This document shows positions 43,302-52,612 of a stretch of DNA of 64,000 nt, one piece after another. Location: assembly GCA_964370765.1 (NCBI GenBank), contig CAYJKW010000002.1, positions 14,907 to 78,906 of the forward strand. The letters run 5' to 3'. Source of the DNA: CAYJBH01 sp964370765. Its GTDB lineage: Bacteria > Bacillota > Clostridia > Oscillospirales > Ruminococcaceae. The position numbers were made by a program, and so were the translations under genes. Positions within the stretch are counted from its first letter, which is position 1. Each line of letters starts with the position of its first letter. The notes under the pieces are model-generated. The model was not told the origin of the DNA. It saw only the letters and a program-made list of their open reading frames with translations, and made no database searches.

Positions 43302-44867
43302 ATGAGTAACAATTATCTTTTTACTGTAATTATTGCCGCCTGTAATTCAGAGCGGTTAATCTCCTATACTATGGAAAGCATCATAGGACAATCTTTAGGG
43401 TTTGAGGATTTTATCGAGATAATAGTTGTAAATGACGGATCGTCTGATCAAACCGGTGAAGTAGCCCGAAGCTATGCAAAGATATACCCCGAAAATATAC
43501 GTGTATTCGATAAAAGTTATGGCGGAATAGCATCGGCCCGCAATGTGGGTCTTAGAATGGCGACCGGTGACTATATTAACTTCTGCGAACCCGGCGGTGA
43601 ATTTGATTCTACTGTCTTTGCAACGGTGGCTATGTTTTTTGAAACAGAGAACGAAAACACATCTGTTGTGGCGCTACAGAGCGCTGATAATGTTTCGGAT
43701 GATGAATTTTTTGATTTTTTTAAGCGTACCCGTGTAATAGATTTAAGCCATACCCCTGGATTTTATCATCCTGAATTTTCTTCCTATTTTATGGCTAAAG
43801 ATGCATGCAATTTACTTTCTTTTAACGAGGCGGTTGGGGATTTTTCCTCCTTAGACCTACTTTACAGAATACTTGCAAAAAAAGATGCCACAGTAGGTGT
43901 AATAGATAAAGTTATGTATTTTCCGCCACAGAAAGTAAACACTGATACGGAGCTACGAATATCACACCTTCTTAATGATTTTTTACCAGGAATGATAAGC
44001 TATTATCGTGATAGATATGATCCACCACTACCACGATACTTTTTAACAATGGTAATGCGTTTATTCTGTGACATTTTTGCCGGCACAGTTAGGCAGATGA
44101 ACTATGATTTAGAAAGACGTAAATCATTACTTGTACGCATTAGACCGATCTTGTCACTGCTTGGAGAGAATATGCTACGCGGAGATAGATATATATCGGA
44201 GGATGCAGTTGCTTTTTGCCTATCCATGAAACCCAACCCACAGGAATTTTTAAAAGAAAACTATCCCGAGTTTGACTGTTGCCATACCGTGACCGCAGTT
44301 ATTCCGGTGGATGGGGACGAGGATTTGCTTACCTCCCTGCGCCAGTGTCATTGTGAACAGCTGGAAATATTACGAAGTGATCGCAATTCAGCACTAAAAA
44401 AGGCAACCGGCGAATACATAATGTTTTTTGAAAAAAACGACAGGCCGGATGCCGACATATTTAGAGTAATGTTGCGCCGTATGATTCTTGAACGTGTCTC
44501 GATATGCTGTTGTGGCTATAGAGATTTGGACGGGGTAACCCATAGTCCTGAAGGACTTTCGGGACTTGTTACACCTGCTGTTGCTGCATCTGTCCCCTTT
44601 GTACTATCCACATTTATGTTTAAAACCTCTTTTGTACGTAGCCGTGTTAATGGTGAATCTATAGAGTCGACAAACCCTTATTTTTTCCTTTGGGTACTAC
44701 GTAAAATTGAATTATCCTGTGTGCCGAGCGCACATTTAAGCTGTAGCTACAAAGAGACACGCAGTATCGACCAGCTTTTTGGGGACGAAATCCAACGGAC
44801 AATAAACCCAGATGCTACATACTATGATGAATGTAACAAACTAAAACACTTTACAAGGTTTATATGA
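43302..44867 (+). CDS. Glycosyltransferase 2-like protein with two GT-A-type modules
   Basis: 521 residues. The first half is a GT2 domain: VIIAACNSERLISYTMESIIGQ, EIIVVNDGSSDQT and GGIASARNVGLRMATGDYINF. Where GT2 enzymes have the metal-binding DxD (FLDSDD) it has CEPGGEF (95-101). The second half (about 328-480) repeats a shrunken version: TVTAVIPVDGDED, ALKKATGEYIMFFEKNDRPD (ends 383), again without DxD. No membrane segment. It overlaps the DUF5711 gene by 4 bases. It could be a scaffold or an enzyme with an unusual metal site. Confidence 0.75.
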   Translation: MSNNYLFTVIIAACNSERLISYTMESIIGQSLGFEDFIEIIVVNDGSSDQTGEVARSYAKIYPENIRVFDKSYGGIASARNVGLRMATGDYINFCEPGGEFDSTVFATVAMFFETENENTSVVALQSADNVSDDEFFDFFKRTRVIDLSHTPGFYHPEFSSYFMAKDACNLLSFNEAVGDFSSLDLLYRILAKKDATVGVIDKVMYFPPQKVNTDTELRISHLLNDFLPGMISYYRDRYDPPLPRYFLTMVMRLFCDIFAGTVRQMNYDLERRKSLLVRIRPILSLLGENMLRGDRYISEDAVAFCLSMKPNPQEFLKENYPEFDCCHTVTAVIPVDGDEDLLTSLRQCHCEQLEILRSDRNSALKKATGEYIMFFEKNDRPDADIFRVMLRRMILERVSICCCGYRDLDGVTHSPEGLSGLVTPAVAASVPFVLSTFMFKTSFVRSRVNGESIESTNPYFFLWVLRKIELSCVPSAHLSCSYKETRSIDQLFGDEIQRTINPDATYYDECNKLKHFTRFI

Positions 44868-46042
44868 ACCAAAACCAAACAACTAAAAAAGAAAGGGATG
44901 CAAAGCTTGCATCTATAAGGAGGCGTAGGCGAATTGTAGCTCTACGTCGTATTGCCATAGTAGCTGTAATAGCATTGTTGGGACTATTGCTTTATAATGG
45001 CTTTTTTGCACCTGTGTTTGACTTTATGGGCAACTCGGTTGGTAACATTAGACTAATGCTAGATCAGGGTGATGGATTCCCGTCCGAACTACAGATACCC
45101 GGGGTAATAACCGCTACTGAAATAGGTGATGGTGCTGTTATCGTAGGTGAAAAAGAGATAGTATTTGTATCACCCAGCGGTAAGCAGACACGCCGAATAG
45201 GCAACAGCTATGCAAATCCCTTAACGGTTCCTGCCGATGACAGAGTTTTGATATATACTCGCGGTGCAAATGATTATAGGGTAGAGGGATATTATGAAAC
45301 CTATCTATCAAAAGAGCTGGACGAAAGCATCTTTCTTGCCGAAATGTCAGATAATGGGGCATTTGCACTTGCAACATCCGACCCAATGTTTCGTAGTTCG
45401 GTGGGTATTTATAGCTCTAGCGGTAACGAATTGTTTGAATATATGTTTGCCGATGAAATGCCGGTTGTTATGCAGTTTTCAGAGAACTCACGTTATCTTG
45501 CGGTAGCCTCGGTATACTCTGTTAACGGTGTTCTTATGAGCAACCTTTATTCATTTTCGGTGCAAAACCGTGAACTTATAGGTATGGTTGAAGGAATAAC
45601 CGGTGTATGCCTTGATCTGCAGGTTCAATCTGCCGACCGTATTCTTGCAGTATTTGACAACAAGGCAGCTGTCTATGATCTGACTGATTCGGTTGCAGTT
45701 GCAGAGTATGATTTTAATAACAGGCAGCTACTAAATGCTGCCATTTCGGAGGGCGGCGATAGGGTTGCACTTGTAATGGGTGAGCTACAGCTGCCATCCT
45801 CCATAACCCTTGCTACATTTAACTCAACCCTTACAAAGCAGGGCGAAACAATTATACCTTTTTCTGTTGACAATATAGCCTATTCGGGTTACAATCTATT
45901 TATTACTTCCGGCAATACATTAACCCCATATGACAACAATGCGCTGCCGATAGAAGAAGAAAAAACTGTGTTTGATGAGCAGATTGTTTCACTGTTAAAA
46001 AATGGCTTTTGTGTAGGTAGTGAATATATTTATCAGTATTAA
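44864..46042 (+). CDS. DUF5711 family membrane-anchored protein
   Basis: 392 residues with an Arg-rich cytoplasmic start (SIRRRRRIVALRR), one membrane segment (about 29-52) and a large extracytoplasmic part built of repeated beta units (VFVSPSGKQTRRIGN, LATSDPMFRSSVGIYSSSGNELFEY, AVYDLTDSVAVAEYD), like a beta-propeller. This pattern is that of DUF5711, of unknown role. Genes on both sides overlap or adjoin, so it forms one operon with the GT2-like and CvpA-like proteins. Confidence 0.7.
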   Translation: MNQNQTTKKERDAKLASIRRRRRIVALRRIAIVAVIALLGLLLYNGFFAPVFDFMGNSVGNIRLMLDQGDGFPSELQIPGVITATEIGDGAVIVGEKEIVFVSPSGKQTRRIGNSYANPLTVPADDRVLIYTRGANDYRVEGYYETYLSKELDESIFLAEMSDNGAFALATSDPMFRSSVGIYSSSGNELFEYMFADEMPVVMQFSENSRYLAVASVYSVNGVLMSNLYSFSVQNRELIGMVEGITGVCLDLQVQSADRILAVFDNKAAVYDLTDSVAVAEYDFNNRQLLNAAISEGGDRVALVMGELQLPSSITLATFNSTLTKQGETIIPFSVDNIAYSGYNLFITSGNTLTPYDNNALPIEEEKTVFDEQIVSLLKNGFCVGSEYIYQY

Positions 46043-46057
46043 ATTTAAGGAGATAAT

Positions 46058-46780
46058 ATGGATTTTTTATTAGTATTAGTGGATGTTGTTCTACTTTTAA
46101 TTCTGGGATATACCGTTTATCGGTATTTTCTCAAAGGATTTTTTGCGGCACTTATATCATTTGTCGGTTCGCTTGTAGCTATTGTTGTTTCTTTGTTCCT
46201 TGCTACCCCTATAGCAGAGCTATTGTTTGATGTGTTTATGCGCGGAAACATAACCACAAGGGTCGATTCCTCCCTTTCTGACTCACTCCCCGAGCAATCT
46301 GTCTCTGCACTTATATCCGGCCTTACCGATGGGTTTCCCGGCAGCCTTGCAGAGAGCTTAGATGGAATCAATGTTACCGACGAACTGAACTCGGTGTTTG
46401 CCGGCGAGGCTACCGGTGTAACTGCTGATGTTATCGTAAGTAGTACCGTCGCACCTATAATGATCGCAATGACAGCAACAATAATATTTTTCTTCCTTGT
46501 GTTTATAATAAAAGGTATATTTGGGCTTGTGGAAAAGGTTTTCTACAGCTTTAATAAAATACCTCTTGTTGGCCAACTTAACAATGTTTTAGGTGGCGTT
46601 GTAGGTATTCTACCAGGCCTTATAAATGCTATACTTGTGTTTGCAGTTCTTGTACTTGTTGCTATTTTCACATCAAACCAGCTACCGGTTATTAACACTG
46701 CTGCACTTGATACAACGATAAGCGGTGGAATTTTTAATGCGCTGCTCTCGGCGGCATCCGGTTTCTTTGCACCGCAATAA
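46058..46780 (+). CDS. CvpA family membrane protein
   Basis: 240 residues, four membrane segments (about 3-23, 26-50, 135-160 and 182-208). The N-terminal DVVLLLILGYTVYRYFLKGFFAALISFVGSLVAIVVS and the later NKIPLVGQLNNVLGGVVGILPGLINAILVFAV are the family's landmarks. CvpA proteins are linked to envelope stability and colicin V production in Gram-negatives; the role here is unclear. It follows DUF5711 by 15 bases. Confidence 0.8.
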   Translation: MDFLLVLVDVVLLLILGYTVYRYFLKGFFAALISFVGSLVAIVVSLFLATPIAELLFDVFMRGNITTRVDSSLSDSLPEQSVSALISGLTDGFPGSLAESLDGINVTDELNSVFAGEATGVTADVIVSSTVAPIMIAMTATIIFFFLVFIIKGIFGLVEKVFYSFNKIPLVGQLNNVLGGVVGILPGLINAILVFAVLVLVAIFTSNQLPVINTAALDTTISGGIFNALLSAASGFFAPQ

Positions 46781-46861
46781 TTTCACATATTCGCCATATA
46801 AAATGTATATTATAATGGATAGATATTTATAATATTCTATCTGATTGGAGTAAACTCAACT

Positions 46862-49192
46862 ATGATATGTTCACGCTGTAAAAAGCGACCCGCGATAATT
46901 TTTATTCAACCTATGGACTCCGAAGGTAACGGTATAGGCTATTGTTTAACCTGTGCTAAGGAGCTTGGAATTAAACCACTTGATGACCTTTTAAAAAAGT
47001 TTAATATTCCGGACAGCGATATTCCCATGATGGAAGATAGGGTAATGGGAATTATGGAAAACCTTGATTTTTCACAGATTGCCCAGATGGGAATGCAGGC
47101 AGTATCCCCGGAAGATATGCAAGCTATGATGGAACAGGGTGATATGCCGGATAGTTTTGGCCCCCCGCCCGATGCAGAGTTTAGGCAACTAAGCGATGAT
47201 CAAAAACAAGATGAAAAAAAGAAAAAGAAAAAAGGAAAGCCTGAGCCGGAAAAAAAGCGTAGGTTTTTAGATCAGTACTGTTCAAACATGACAAAAAAAG
47301 CCAAGGATGGTGAACTTGATCGCGTTATAGGCCGAGATAAAGAGATTGAGCGATGTATACAGATATTGTGTCGACGCCAGAAAAACAACCCTTGCCTTAT
47401 AGGTGAGCCGGGTGTTGGAAAAACCGCCATTGTGGAGGGTATTGCCCTACGAATTGTGGCTGGTGAAGTGCCTGCACGACTTGCAGACCGTGAGATATTT
47501 CTACTGGATCTTGCCGCACTTGTGGCCGGAACTCAATTTAGGGGCCAGTTTGAGCAACGAATAAAGGGCCTTATAGCCGAGGTACGTGCAGCAAAAAACA
47601 TTATTTTATTTATCGACGAGATACATTCTCTAACCGGTACCGGTGATGCAGAGGGTAGCATGAATGCTGCCAACACGCTAAAACCGTCTCTTTCACGCGG
47701 GGAGATTCAGGTTATAGGTGCAACAACATTTAAAGAGTACCGCAAATTCATAGAAAAAGATGGTGCACTGGAGCGTCGTTTCCAACCGGTTACGGTAGAG
47801 GAACCCACAATAGAGCAGGCAGTAGACGTAATATCTGGTATACGTGAATACTACGAACAGCATCACGGTGTAGTAGTTAGTGATTCCATTGTACGCATGG
47901 CTGTACTATTGTCAGAGCGCTATATTACCGAGCGTTTTTTACCGGATAAAGCTATTGATCTGCTTGATGAAGCCTCTGCCTGCTGCCACCTTCGTCATCC
48001 CGTAATTAGTGAATTGCAGCTAAAAAAATCAAAGCTTAGTAAGCTACTTGAAGAGGAATCAAGCCTTGAGGAATCTGCAAGTGACGATACCGACTACGAG
48101 GAGATCGCAAGTCTACGTAGCGATATTCTACGCCTACAAGGCAGTATAAATGAGCTTGCACCTCAGGCCGAGGATATCAAGGTAGAACCGTCCGATATTG
48201 CACATGTTATAGAGCTGTGGACCGGTATTCCAGCAGTAAAGGTTGTAGAGGGTGAGTTTTCAAAACTTGCAGCACTCGAGCAAAATTTACAGGAGCATAT
48301 TATAGGTCAGGACGAGGCTATAAAACTTGTCTGTTCTGCTATAAAGCGCTCAAGAGTTTCCATTAACGGACGCCAACGTCCTGCAAGCTTTATATTTGTA
48401 GGGCCTACCGGTGTAGGTAAAACTGAGCTTTGCCGCCAACTGTCTATGCAGCTGTTTGATGGTGTAGAGCCTTTTATCCGCCTTGACATGTCGGAATATA
48501 TGGAAAAACATGCAGTAAGTCGTATTATAGGTTCGCCCCCCGGATATGTAGGCTATGATGATGCCGGCCAGCTAACCGAAAAGGTTCGTCGCCGTCCCTA
48601 CAGCATCGTATTATTTGACGAGATTGAGAAGGCACACCCCGACCTGCTTAACATACTTTTACAGGTTTTGGACGAGGGGCATATCACCGATTCCTCCGGC
48701 AGAACCGTTAATTTTGCCAATACAATTATAATAATGACCTCTAACGCCGGATCGTCCGAAAAATCCGGTGAGGTAGGCTTTAACAAAACACAGGGCGAGC
48801 TTTCTAAAAGCAAATCCGAAAAGGCTCTTTCTGAGCTACTGCGCCCCGAGTTTTTGGCAAGGGTAGATGAGGTTGTTCACTTTAAACCTCTTGATACTGA
48901 TAGTTTGAAATCTATTGCTAAACTTATGCTTGCTGAATATACCGATTCGCTACTGGAGCGTGGTATAATACTAAACTACACCGAGGATGTTCTTAGCTTC
49001 CTTGCAGGGCGCTGTGGCGGCGGTAAGTTTGGTGCACGTGACCTGCGTAGAACCCTTCGTAGGGAGTTCGAGGATAAGGTAGTAGGTCTAATGGTAGAGG
49101 GCTTTAACATGGGTACCCTTTCAGCCGAAATTGAGGATGATGAGATCGTAATCAAGGCCTCTGTCGCCAATCCGGTGTCAAAACTACAATAA
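46862..49192 (+). CDS. clpE: ClpE-like Hsp100 ATPase with N-terminal zinc finger
   Basis: Hexameric unfoldase that feeds ClpP. 776 residues: a four-Cys zinc finger at the start (C3, C6, C28, C31), a charged Lys-rich linker (about 115-137), then two AAA+ modules: Walker A GEPGVGKT and Walker B ILFIDEIH; second Walker A GPTGVGKTE and Walker B VLFDEIEKAH. The short coiled middle domain (395-450) is of ClpE/ClpC type. The loop EVGFNKTQ resembles the IGF/VGF loop that docks ClpP. The zinc finger and the lack of a Clp-N repeat domain favour ClpE over ClpC. No clear CtsR box lies in front. Confidence 0.85.
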   Translation: MICSRCKKRPAIIFIQPMDSEGNGIGYCLTCAKELGIKPLDDLLKKFNIPDSDIPMMEDRVMGIMENLDFSQIAQMGMQAVSPEDMQAMMEQGDMPDSFGPPPDAEFRQLSDDQKQDEKKKKKKGKPEPEKKRRFLDQYCSNMTKKAKDGELDRVIGRDKEIERCIQILCRRQKNNPCLIGEPGVGKTAIVEGIALRIVAGEVPARLADREIFLLDLAALVAGTQFRGQFEQRIKGLIAEVRAAKNIILFIDEIHSLTGTGDAEGSMNAANTLKPSLSRGEIQVIGATTFKEYRKFIEKDGALERRFQPVTVEEPTIEQAVDVISGIREYYEQHHGVVVSDSIVRMAVLLSERYITERFLPDKAIDLLDEASACCHLRHPVISELQLKKSKLSKLLEEESSLEESASDDTDYEEIASLRSDILRLQGSINELAPQAEDIKVEPSDIAHVIELWTGIPAVKVVEGEFSKLAALEQNLQEHIIGQDEAIKLVCSAIKRSRVSINGRQRPASFIFVGPTGVGKTELCRQLSMQLFDGVEPFIRLDMSEYMEKHAVSRIIGSPPGYVGYDDAGQLTEKVRRRPYSIVLFDEIEKAHPDLLNILLQVLDEGHITDSSGRTVNFANTIIIMTSNAGSSEKSGEVGFNKTQGELSKSKSEKALSELLRPEFLARVDEVVHFKPLDTDSLKSIAKLMLAEYTDSLLERGIILNYTEDVLSFLAGRCGGGKFGARDLRRTLRREFEDKVVGLMVEGFNMGTLSAEIEDDEIVIKASVANPVSKLQ

Positions 49193-49206
49193 GATAAATT
49201 GATCAT

Positions 49207-49240
49207 AAACCCGCCTATTATCATCTTGATAGGCGGGTTT
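49207..49240 (+). terminator. Terminator after the clpE-like gene
   Basis: Perfect 12-bp arms (49207-49218, 49229-49240), 10-base loop, ending in a T-rich arm. Confidence 0.75.
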
Positions 49241-49306
49241 ATCTATGTATAATCCATACCCTCTAAGGTAACCATAGATATTGTTATAGAAATACAAGAG
49301 GGGCGG

Positions 49307-50683
49307 ATGCATTTAACTAAAGATAGATCTTTCTACCGTGAGCTTATAACGCTTGCACTTCCTATTTCGCTACAAGGCTTGCTAACCTTTCTTGTAGGCT
49401 TTGTTGATAATATTATGGTAAGCTCACTTGGGGACGATGCTGTATCCGGTGTGTATCTCGGTTTAAGAGTATTTACAGTTTTTCAGCTCTTTATTTTGGG
49501 AATGGAGGGGGCACTGCTAATACTGGGTTCACAGTATTGGGGAAAAAAGGACACCTCCTCAATAAAAAGCATTGTATCTTGTGCGCTAAAAATTTCTACC
49601 GGCTTTGCATTATTATTTAGCATTGCATGCGTTTTGTTTGCGGATAATATAATTTCGATATTTAGTAACAACTCCAACATAACAACATACGCTACCCAGT
49701 ATCTTGGTATTGTAGGATACTCCTTTGTTTTTTACGCCGTTAGCCAGCTACTCATATATGCAATGCGAAGCGTAGAGCAACCAAAGATAGGGGTTGTTGT
49801 ATCGATTATTACTCTTGTTGTTGATTTAGGGTTAAACTACATCTTAATATTTGGTTTTAAATCTATAGTTCCACCACTTGGTATTAAGGGCGCTGCGATA
49901 GCAACGTTGCTTGCAAGGGTTATCGAATGTATAATTATAATATTTTATGTGTTTAGACTAGACAGGCGCCTTTGCCTTAGACCCGGCGATATAAAGCTAT
50001 TTGACCATGCCCTTACCGGTGATTTTATACGTTGTAGTATCCCTATAGTTGCCGGCAATGTTGTTTGGGGGGTTAACTCGATTGCGCAGGGTATGATTTT
50101 AGGTCGTTTTGATGCCGACATAGTTGCGGCTGTCAGTATCGCCGATAGTATGAATAATCTTGCTTATGTGTGGATGAGTGGTCTTTCAGGGGCTGTAGGT
50201 ATAATAACTGCAAAGACGGTAGGCAGTGGGGCTATAAACAAGGTTAAGGAATATGCATATACAGTTCAGACACTATTCATCGGTATAGGAATTTTAAGCG
50301 GACTTACAATATTTTCAATTAGAACCTATTTTGTAGATCTTTATGGTGTATCTACCGATGCAAGGGAACATGCTATAGTATTTACAGCTATACTTGCGGT
50401 AACACTATCTGCAACATGTTATCAGGCAGCCTGCCTTTCCGGGCTTGTAAAGGCCGGGGGTGATATATCCTTTGTATTTAAGGTGGATATGATCTTTGTA
50501 CTTTTTGTTGTAATCCCTTTTTCAACTCTTGCCTATCTGCTTGGGGCTGCACCCTTTATTGTTTTCGCAATGTTAAAGGTGGATCAACTGTTAAAATGCT
50601 TTGTGGCAATATTTAAGGTAAACCGTTTTGATTGGATTAAAAATCTTACAAGGGACACCAAGGGTGCAGGCCGTGCCCCTTGA
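49307..50683 (+). CDS. MATE family multidrug/metabolite exporter
   Basis: 458 residues, 12 membrane segments, of the NorM/DinF-like MATE exporters that use Na+ or H+ gradients. LPISLQGLLTFLVGFVDNIMVSSLGDDAVSGV at the start and GIKGAAIATLLARVIECI at the domain turn are typical. It follows the clpE terminator and has a GAGGGG site. Substrate unknown. Confidence 0.88.
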   Translation: MHLTKDRSFYRELITLALPISLQGLLTFLVGFVDNIMVSSLGDDAVSGVYLGLRVFTVFQLFILGMEGALLILGSQYWGKKDTSSIKSIVSCALKISTGFALLFSIACVLFADNIISIFSNNSNITTYATQYLGIVGYSFVFYAVSQLLIYAMRSVEQPKIGVVVSIITLVVDLGLNYILIFGFKSIVPPLGIKGAAIATLLARVIECIIIIFYVFRLDRRLCLRPGDIKLFDHALTGDFIRCSIPIVAGNVVWGVNSIAQGMILGRFDADIVAAVSIADSMNNLAYVWMSGLSGAVGIITAKTVGSGAINKVKEYAYTVQTLFIGIGILSGLTIFSIRTYFVDLYGVSTDAREHAIVFTAILAVTLSATCYQAACLSGLVKAGGDISFVFKVDMIFVLFVVIPFSTLAYLLGAAPFIVFAMLKVDQLLKCFVAIFKVNRFDWIKNLTRDTKGAGRAP

Positions 50684-50738
50684 TTAAAGATGTATAATAA
50701 GATATAATATAGCTACGACTTTTTAGAGGATAAACAGT

Positions 50739-52064
50739 ATGGAATACATTCCTATAATACTAATTCTAATACTTTCGGTAGCTGTAATATCGGTTTTGTT
50801 GTATATGCTGAAAACATTACGCTCGGAAAGAGAGGTCCTTGCAGGGTTGCTTGAAGAGCAGTTCAGAAAATCTCGCTTAGAACAGGGCGAGACATTATCG
50901 CAGGCACTGCGTTCCAATTCCGAGGTACAAAATATGATGTCGGAACAATTATCGGCACGACAGGCTGCAGTTTTAAAGGAGCTATCAACCGGCCTTTCTT
51001 CACGACAGGAAATGTTGCAAAGCAGTGTAGAGGGGCAACAAAAGCGCCTTGCGGAAGCATTCAGTAATCATACAATGCAAAGCAATCAGATGCTGGAAAA
51101 TGTGCGCAACACAATGGAAACAAGGCTTAAAAATCTTACGCAGGAGAATGAAAAAAAGCTTGAAGAGATGCGCCAAACAGTGGATCAAAAGTTACAAAAA
51201 ACCCTTAACGAAAGGCTTAACCAATCATTCTCTCTTGTAAGTGAAAGGTTAGAGCAGGTTTATAAAGGCCTTGGCGAGATGCAAAACCTTGCGGTTGGTG
51301 TCGGTGACCTTAAAAAGGTATTATCCGGTGTTAAAACAAGAGGTATACTTGGTGAGACTCAGCTTGCTGCAATTTTGGAGGAGATGTTAACAAGGGAGCA
51401 ATACTACACTAACCACCCACCACGCCCACGTAGCGGCGAGAGGGTTGAGTTTTGTATAAAGCTACCCGGAAACGAAAGTGAGCATGTGTTGCTTCCCATC
51501 GATGCAAAATTTCCGGCCGACCGTTATACCCAGCTTACCGATGCATATGAGCAGGCCGATACAGCGGCCATAGCTGCCGCTAAAAAGGCGCTTGAACAGG
51601 CGATTGTTGGTTTTGCAAAGGATATTAAAAATAAGTACATTGAACCGCCCTATACCACCGATTTTGCTGTAATGTTTTTGCCGACAGAGGGGCTGTTTGC
51701 CGAGGTAGTGCGGCATGGAATATCACAGCGAATCCAACAGGAATACAGGGTTATTCCTGCCGGACCTACAACAATGGCTGCACTGCTTTCCAGCCTACAG
51801 ATGGGCTTTAAAACCCTACAAATCCAAAAACGTTCCTCCGAGGTATGGCAGGTGCTTTCCTCTGTTAAGTCGGAGTTTGATACATTTGGCAAGGCGCTTG
51901 AGCAGACACAAAACCGCATAAGGCTTGCACAGGAAGACCTTGAAACACTCGTAGGTGTAAGAACAAGGCAGATCCAGCGCAAGCTTAAGTCGGTAGAGAG
52001 CCTACCGGAAAGTAAACAAGATGACATTTTGGTTACACTACCACAGGGAGATGACAGCGAATAG
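50739..52064 (+). CDS. rmuC: RmuC family DNA recombination protein
   Basis: 441 residues with one N-terminal membrane anchor (4-24), a long coiled coil (about 30-180) and the RmuC nuclease-fold domain (about 195-380: GDLKKVLSGVKTRGILGETQLAAILEEML, VLLPIDAKFPADRY, FLPTEGLFAEV). In E. coli RmuC limits recombination at inverted repeats. It is 55 bases after the MATE gene and ends 2 bases short of the convergent BofC-like gene. Confidence 0.9.
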   Translation: MEYIPIILILILSVAVISVLLYMLKTLRSEREVLAGLLEEQFRKSRLEQGETLSQALRSNSEVQNMMSEQLSARQAAVLKELSTGLSSRQEMLQSSVEGQQKRLAEAFSNHTMQSNQMLENVRNTMETRLKNLTQENEKKLEEMRQTVDQKLQKTLNERLNQSFSLVSERLEQVYKGLGEMQNLAVGVGDLKKVLSGVKTRGILGETQLAAILEEMLTREQYYTNHPPRPRSGERVEFCIKLPGNESEHVLLPIDAKFPADRYTQLTDAYEQADTAAIAAAKKALEQAIVGFAKDIKNKYIEPPYTTDFAVMFLPTEGLFAEVVRHGISQRIQQEYRVIPAGPTTMAALLSSLQMGFKTLQIQKRSSEVWQVLSSVKSEFDTFGKALEQTQNRIRLAQEDLETLVGVRTRQIQRKLKSVESLPESKQDDILVTLPQGDDSE

Positions 52065-52066
52065 TT

Positions 52067-52465
52067 CTATCCGCCAAAATCCTCAAGCAGCTGTCGTAGC
52101 TGCTGTTCGCTTTCTATCTTAATGCCCTCATTAAGTGCCTGGGCATCTTCGGGCGGGAGCAGATGCACATAGATCTCGTACACCTCAATAATTGCACCTT
52201 CCTCATCAAAAAGTGCAACCATACTACCCATCCTTGCAAGATGATAGTAATCATCAACGCTTTGCCCTTCGTTGCTCCACACCGATGATTCCTCGACTAT
52301 GTCGGTGTCTGGTTCAACCTCTATTACATTTGTTGGAGTAGGTAGATCCGATTGCTCTATAGGCAGTGTTTCTACTGCTTTTTGTGCCGGTAAAAAAAGC
52401 CTAACACCCGCACCAACCATAATTACTACTGCAGTAGCCCCTAAAAGACTTAACCACCTTTTCAT
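52067..52465 (-). CDS. BofC C-terminal domain-like secreted protein
   Basis: 132 residues. One N-terminal membrane segment or signal anchor (about 6-26), a Thr/Glu/Pro-rich stretch (27-65), then a small domain (68-131): YHLARMGSMVALFDEEGAIIEVYEIYVHLLPPEDAQALNEGIKIESEQQLRQLLEDF. The LP-x-D-x-x-x-L-x-x-GI spacing and LLEDFG ending match the BofC_C domain seen in BofC, which in Bacillus tunes the SpoIVB checkpoint of sigma-K, and in other secreted proteins of spore-formers. It is convergent with rmuC and divergent from the PBP gene. Call is by pattern only. Confidence 0.65.
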   Translation of the reverse strand: MKRWLSLLGATAVVIMVGAGVRLFLPAQKAVETLPIEQSDLPTPTNVIEVEPDTDIVEESSVWSNEGQSVDDYYHLARMGSMVALFDEEGAIIEVYEIYVHLLPPEDAQALNEGIKIESEQQLRQLLEDFGG

Positions 52466-52533
52466 ATTTTCACCTCAAACATGGTATTTCGTAGGTAGTG
52501 TTGACAAAATTGTGAAAATTTATACTTTTGTAT

Positions 52534-52548
52534 GGTCAAAAGGTCAAA
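52534..52548 (+). repeat. Tandem GGTCAAA heptads before the PBP gene
   Basis: GGTCAAA at 52534-52540 and 52542-52548, one base apart. The unit equals the CtsR half-site but the spacing (1, not 3) is wrong, so the regulator is uncertain. Confidence 0.4.
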
Positions 52549-52553
52549 TTTGT

Positions 52554-52580
52554 GGTAAAATACTTATTAGGTATTTTACC
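52554..52580. repeat. Perfect 10-bp hairpin before the PBP gene
   Basis: Arms GGTAAAATAC and GTATTTTACC around a 7-base loop, 32 bases before the ATG. Possible operator or leader hairpin. Confidence 0.45.
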
Positions 52581-52612
52581 AGATATTATATATAATTTGG
52601 AGTTAATAATTT

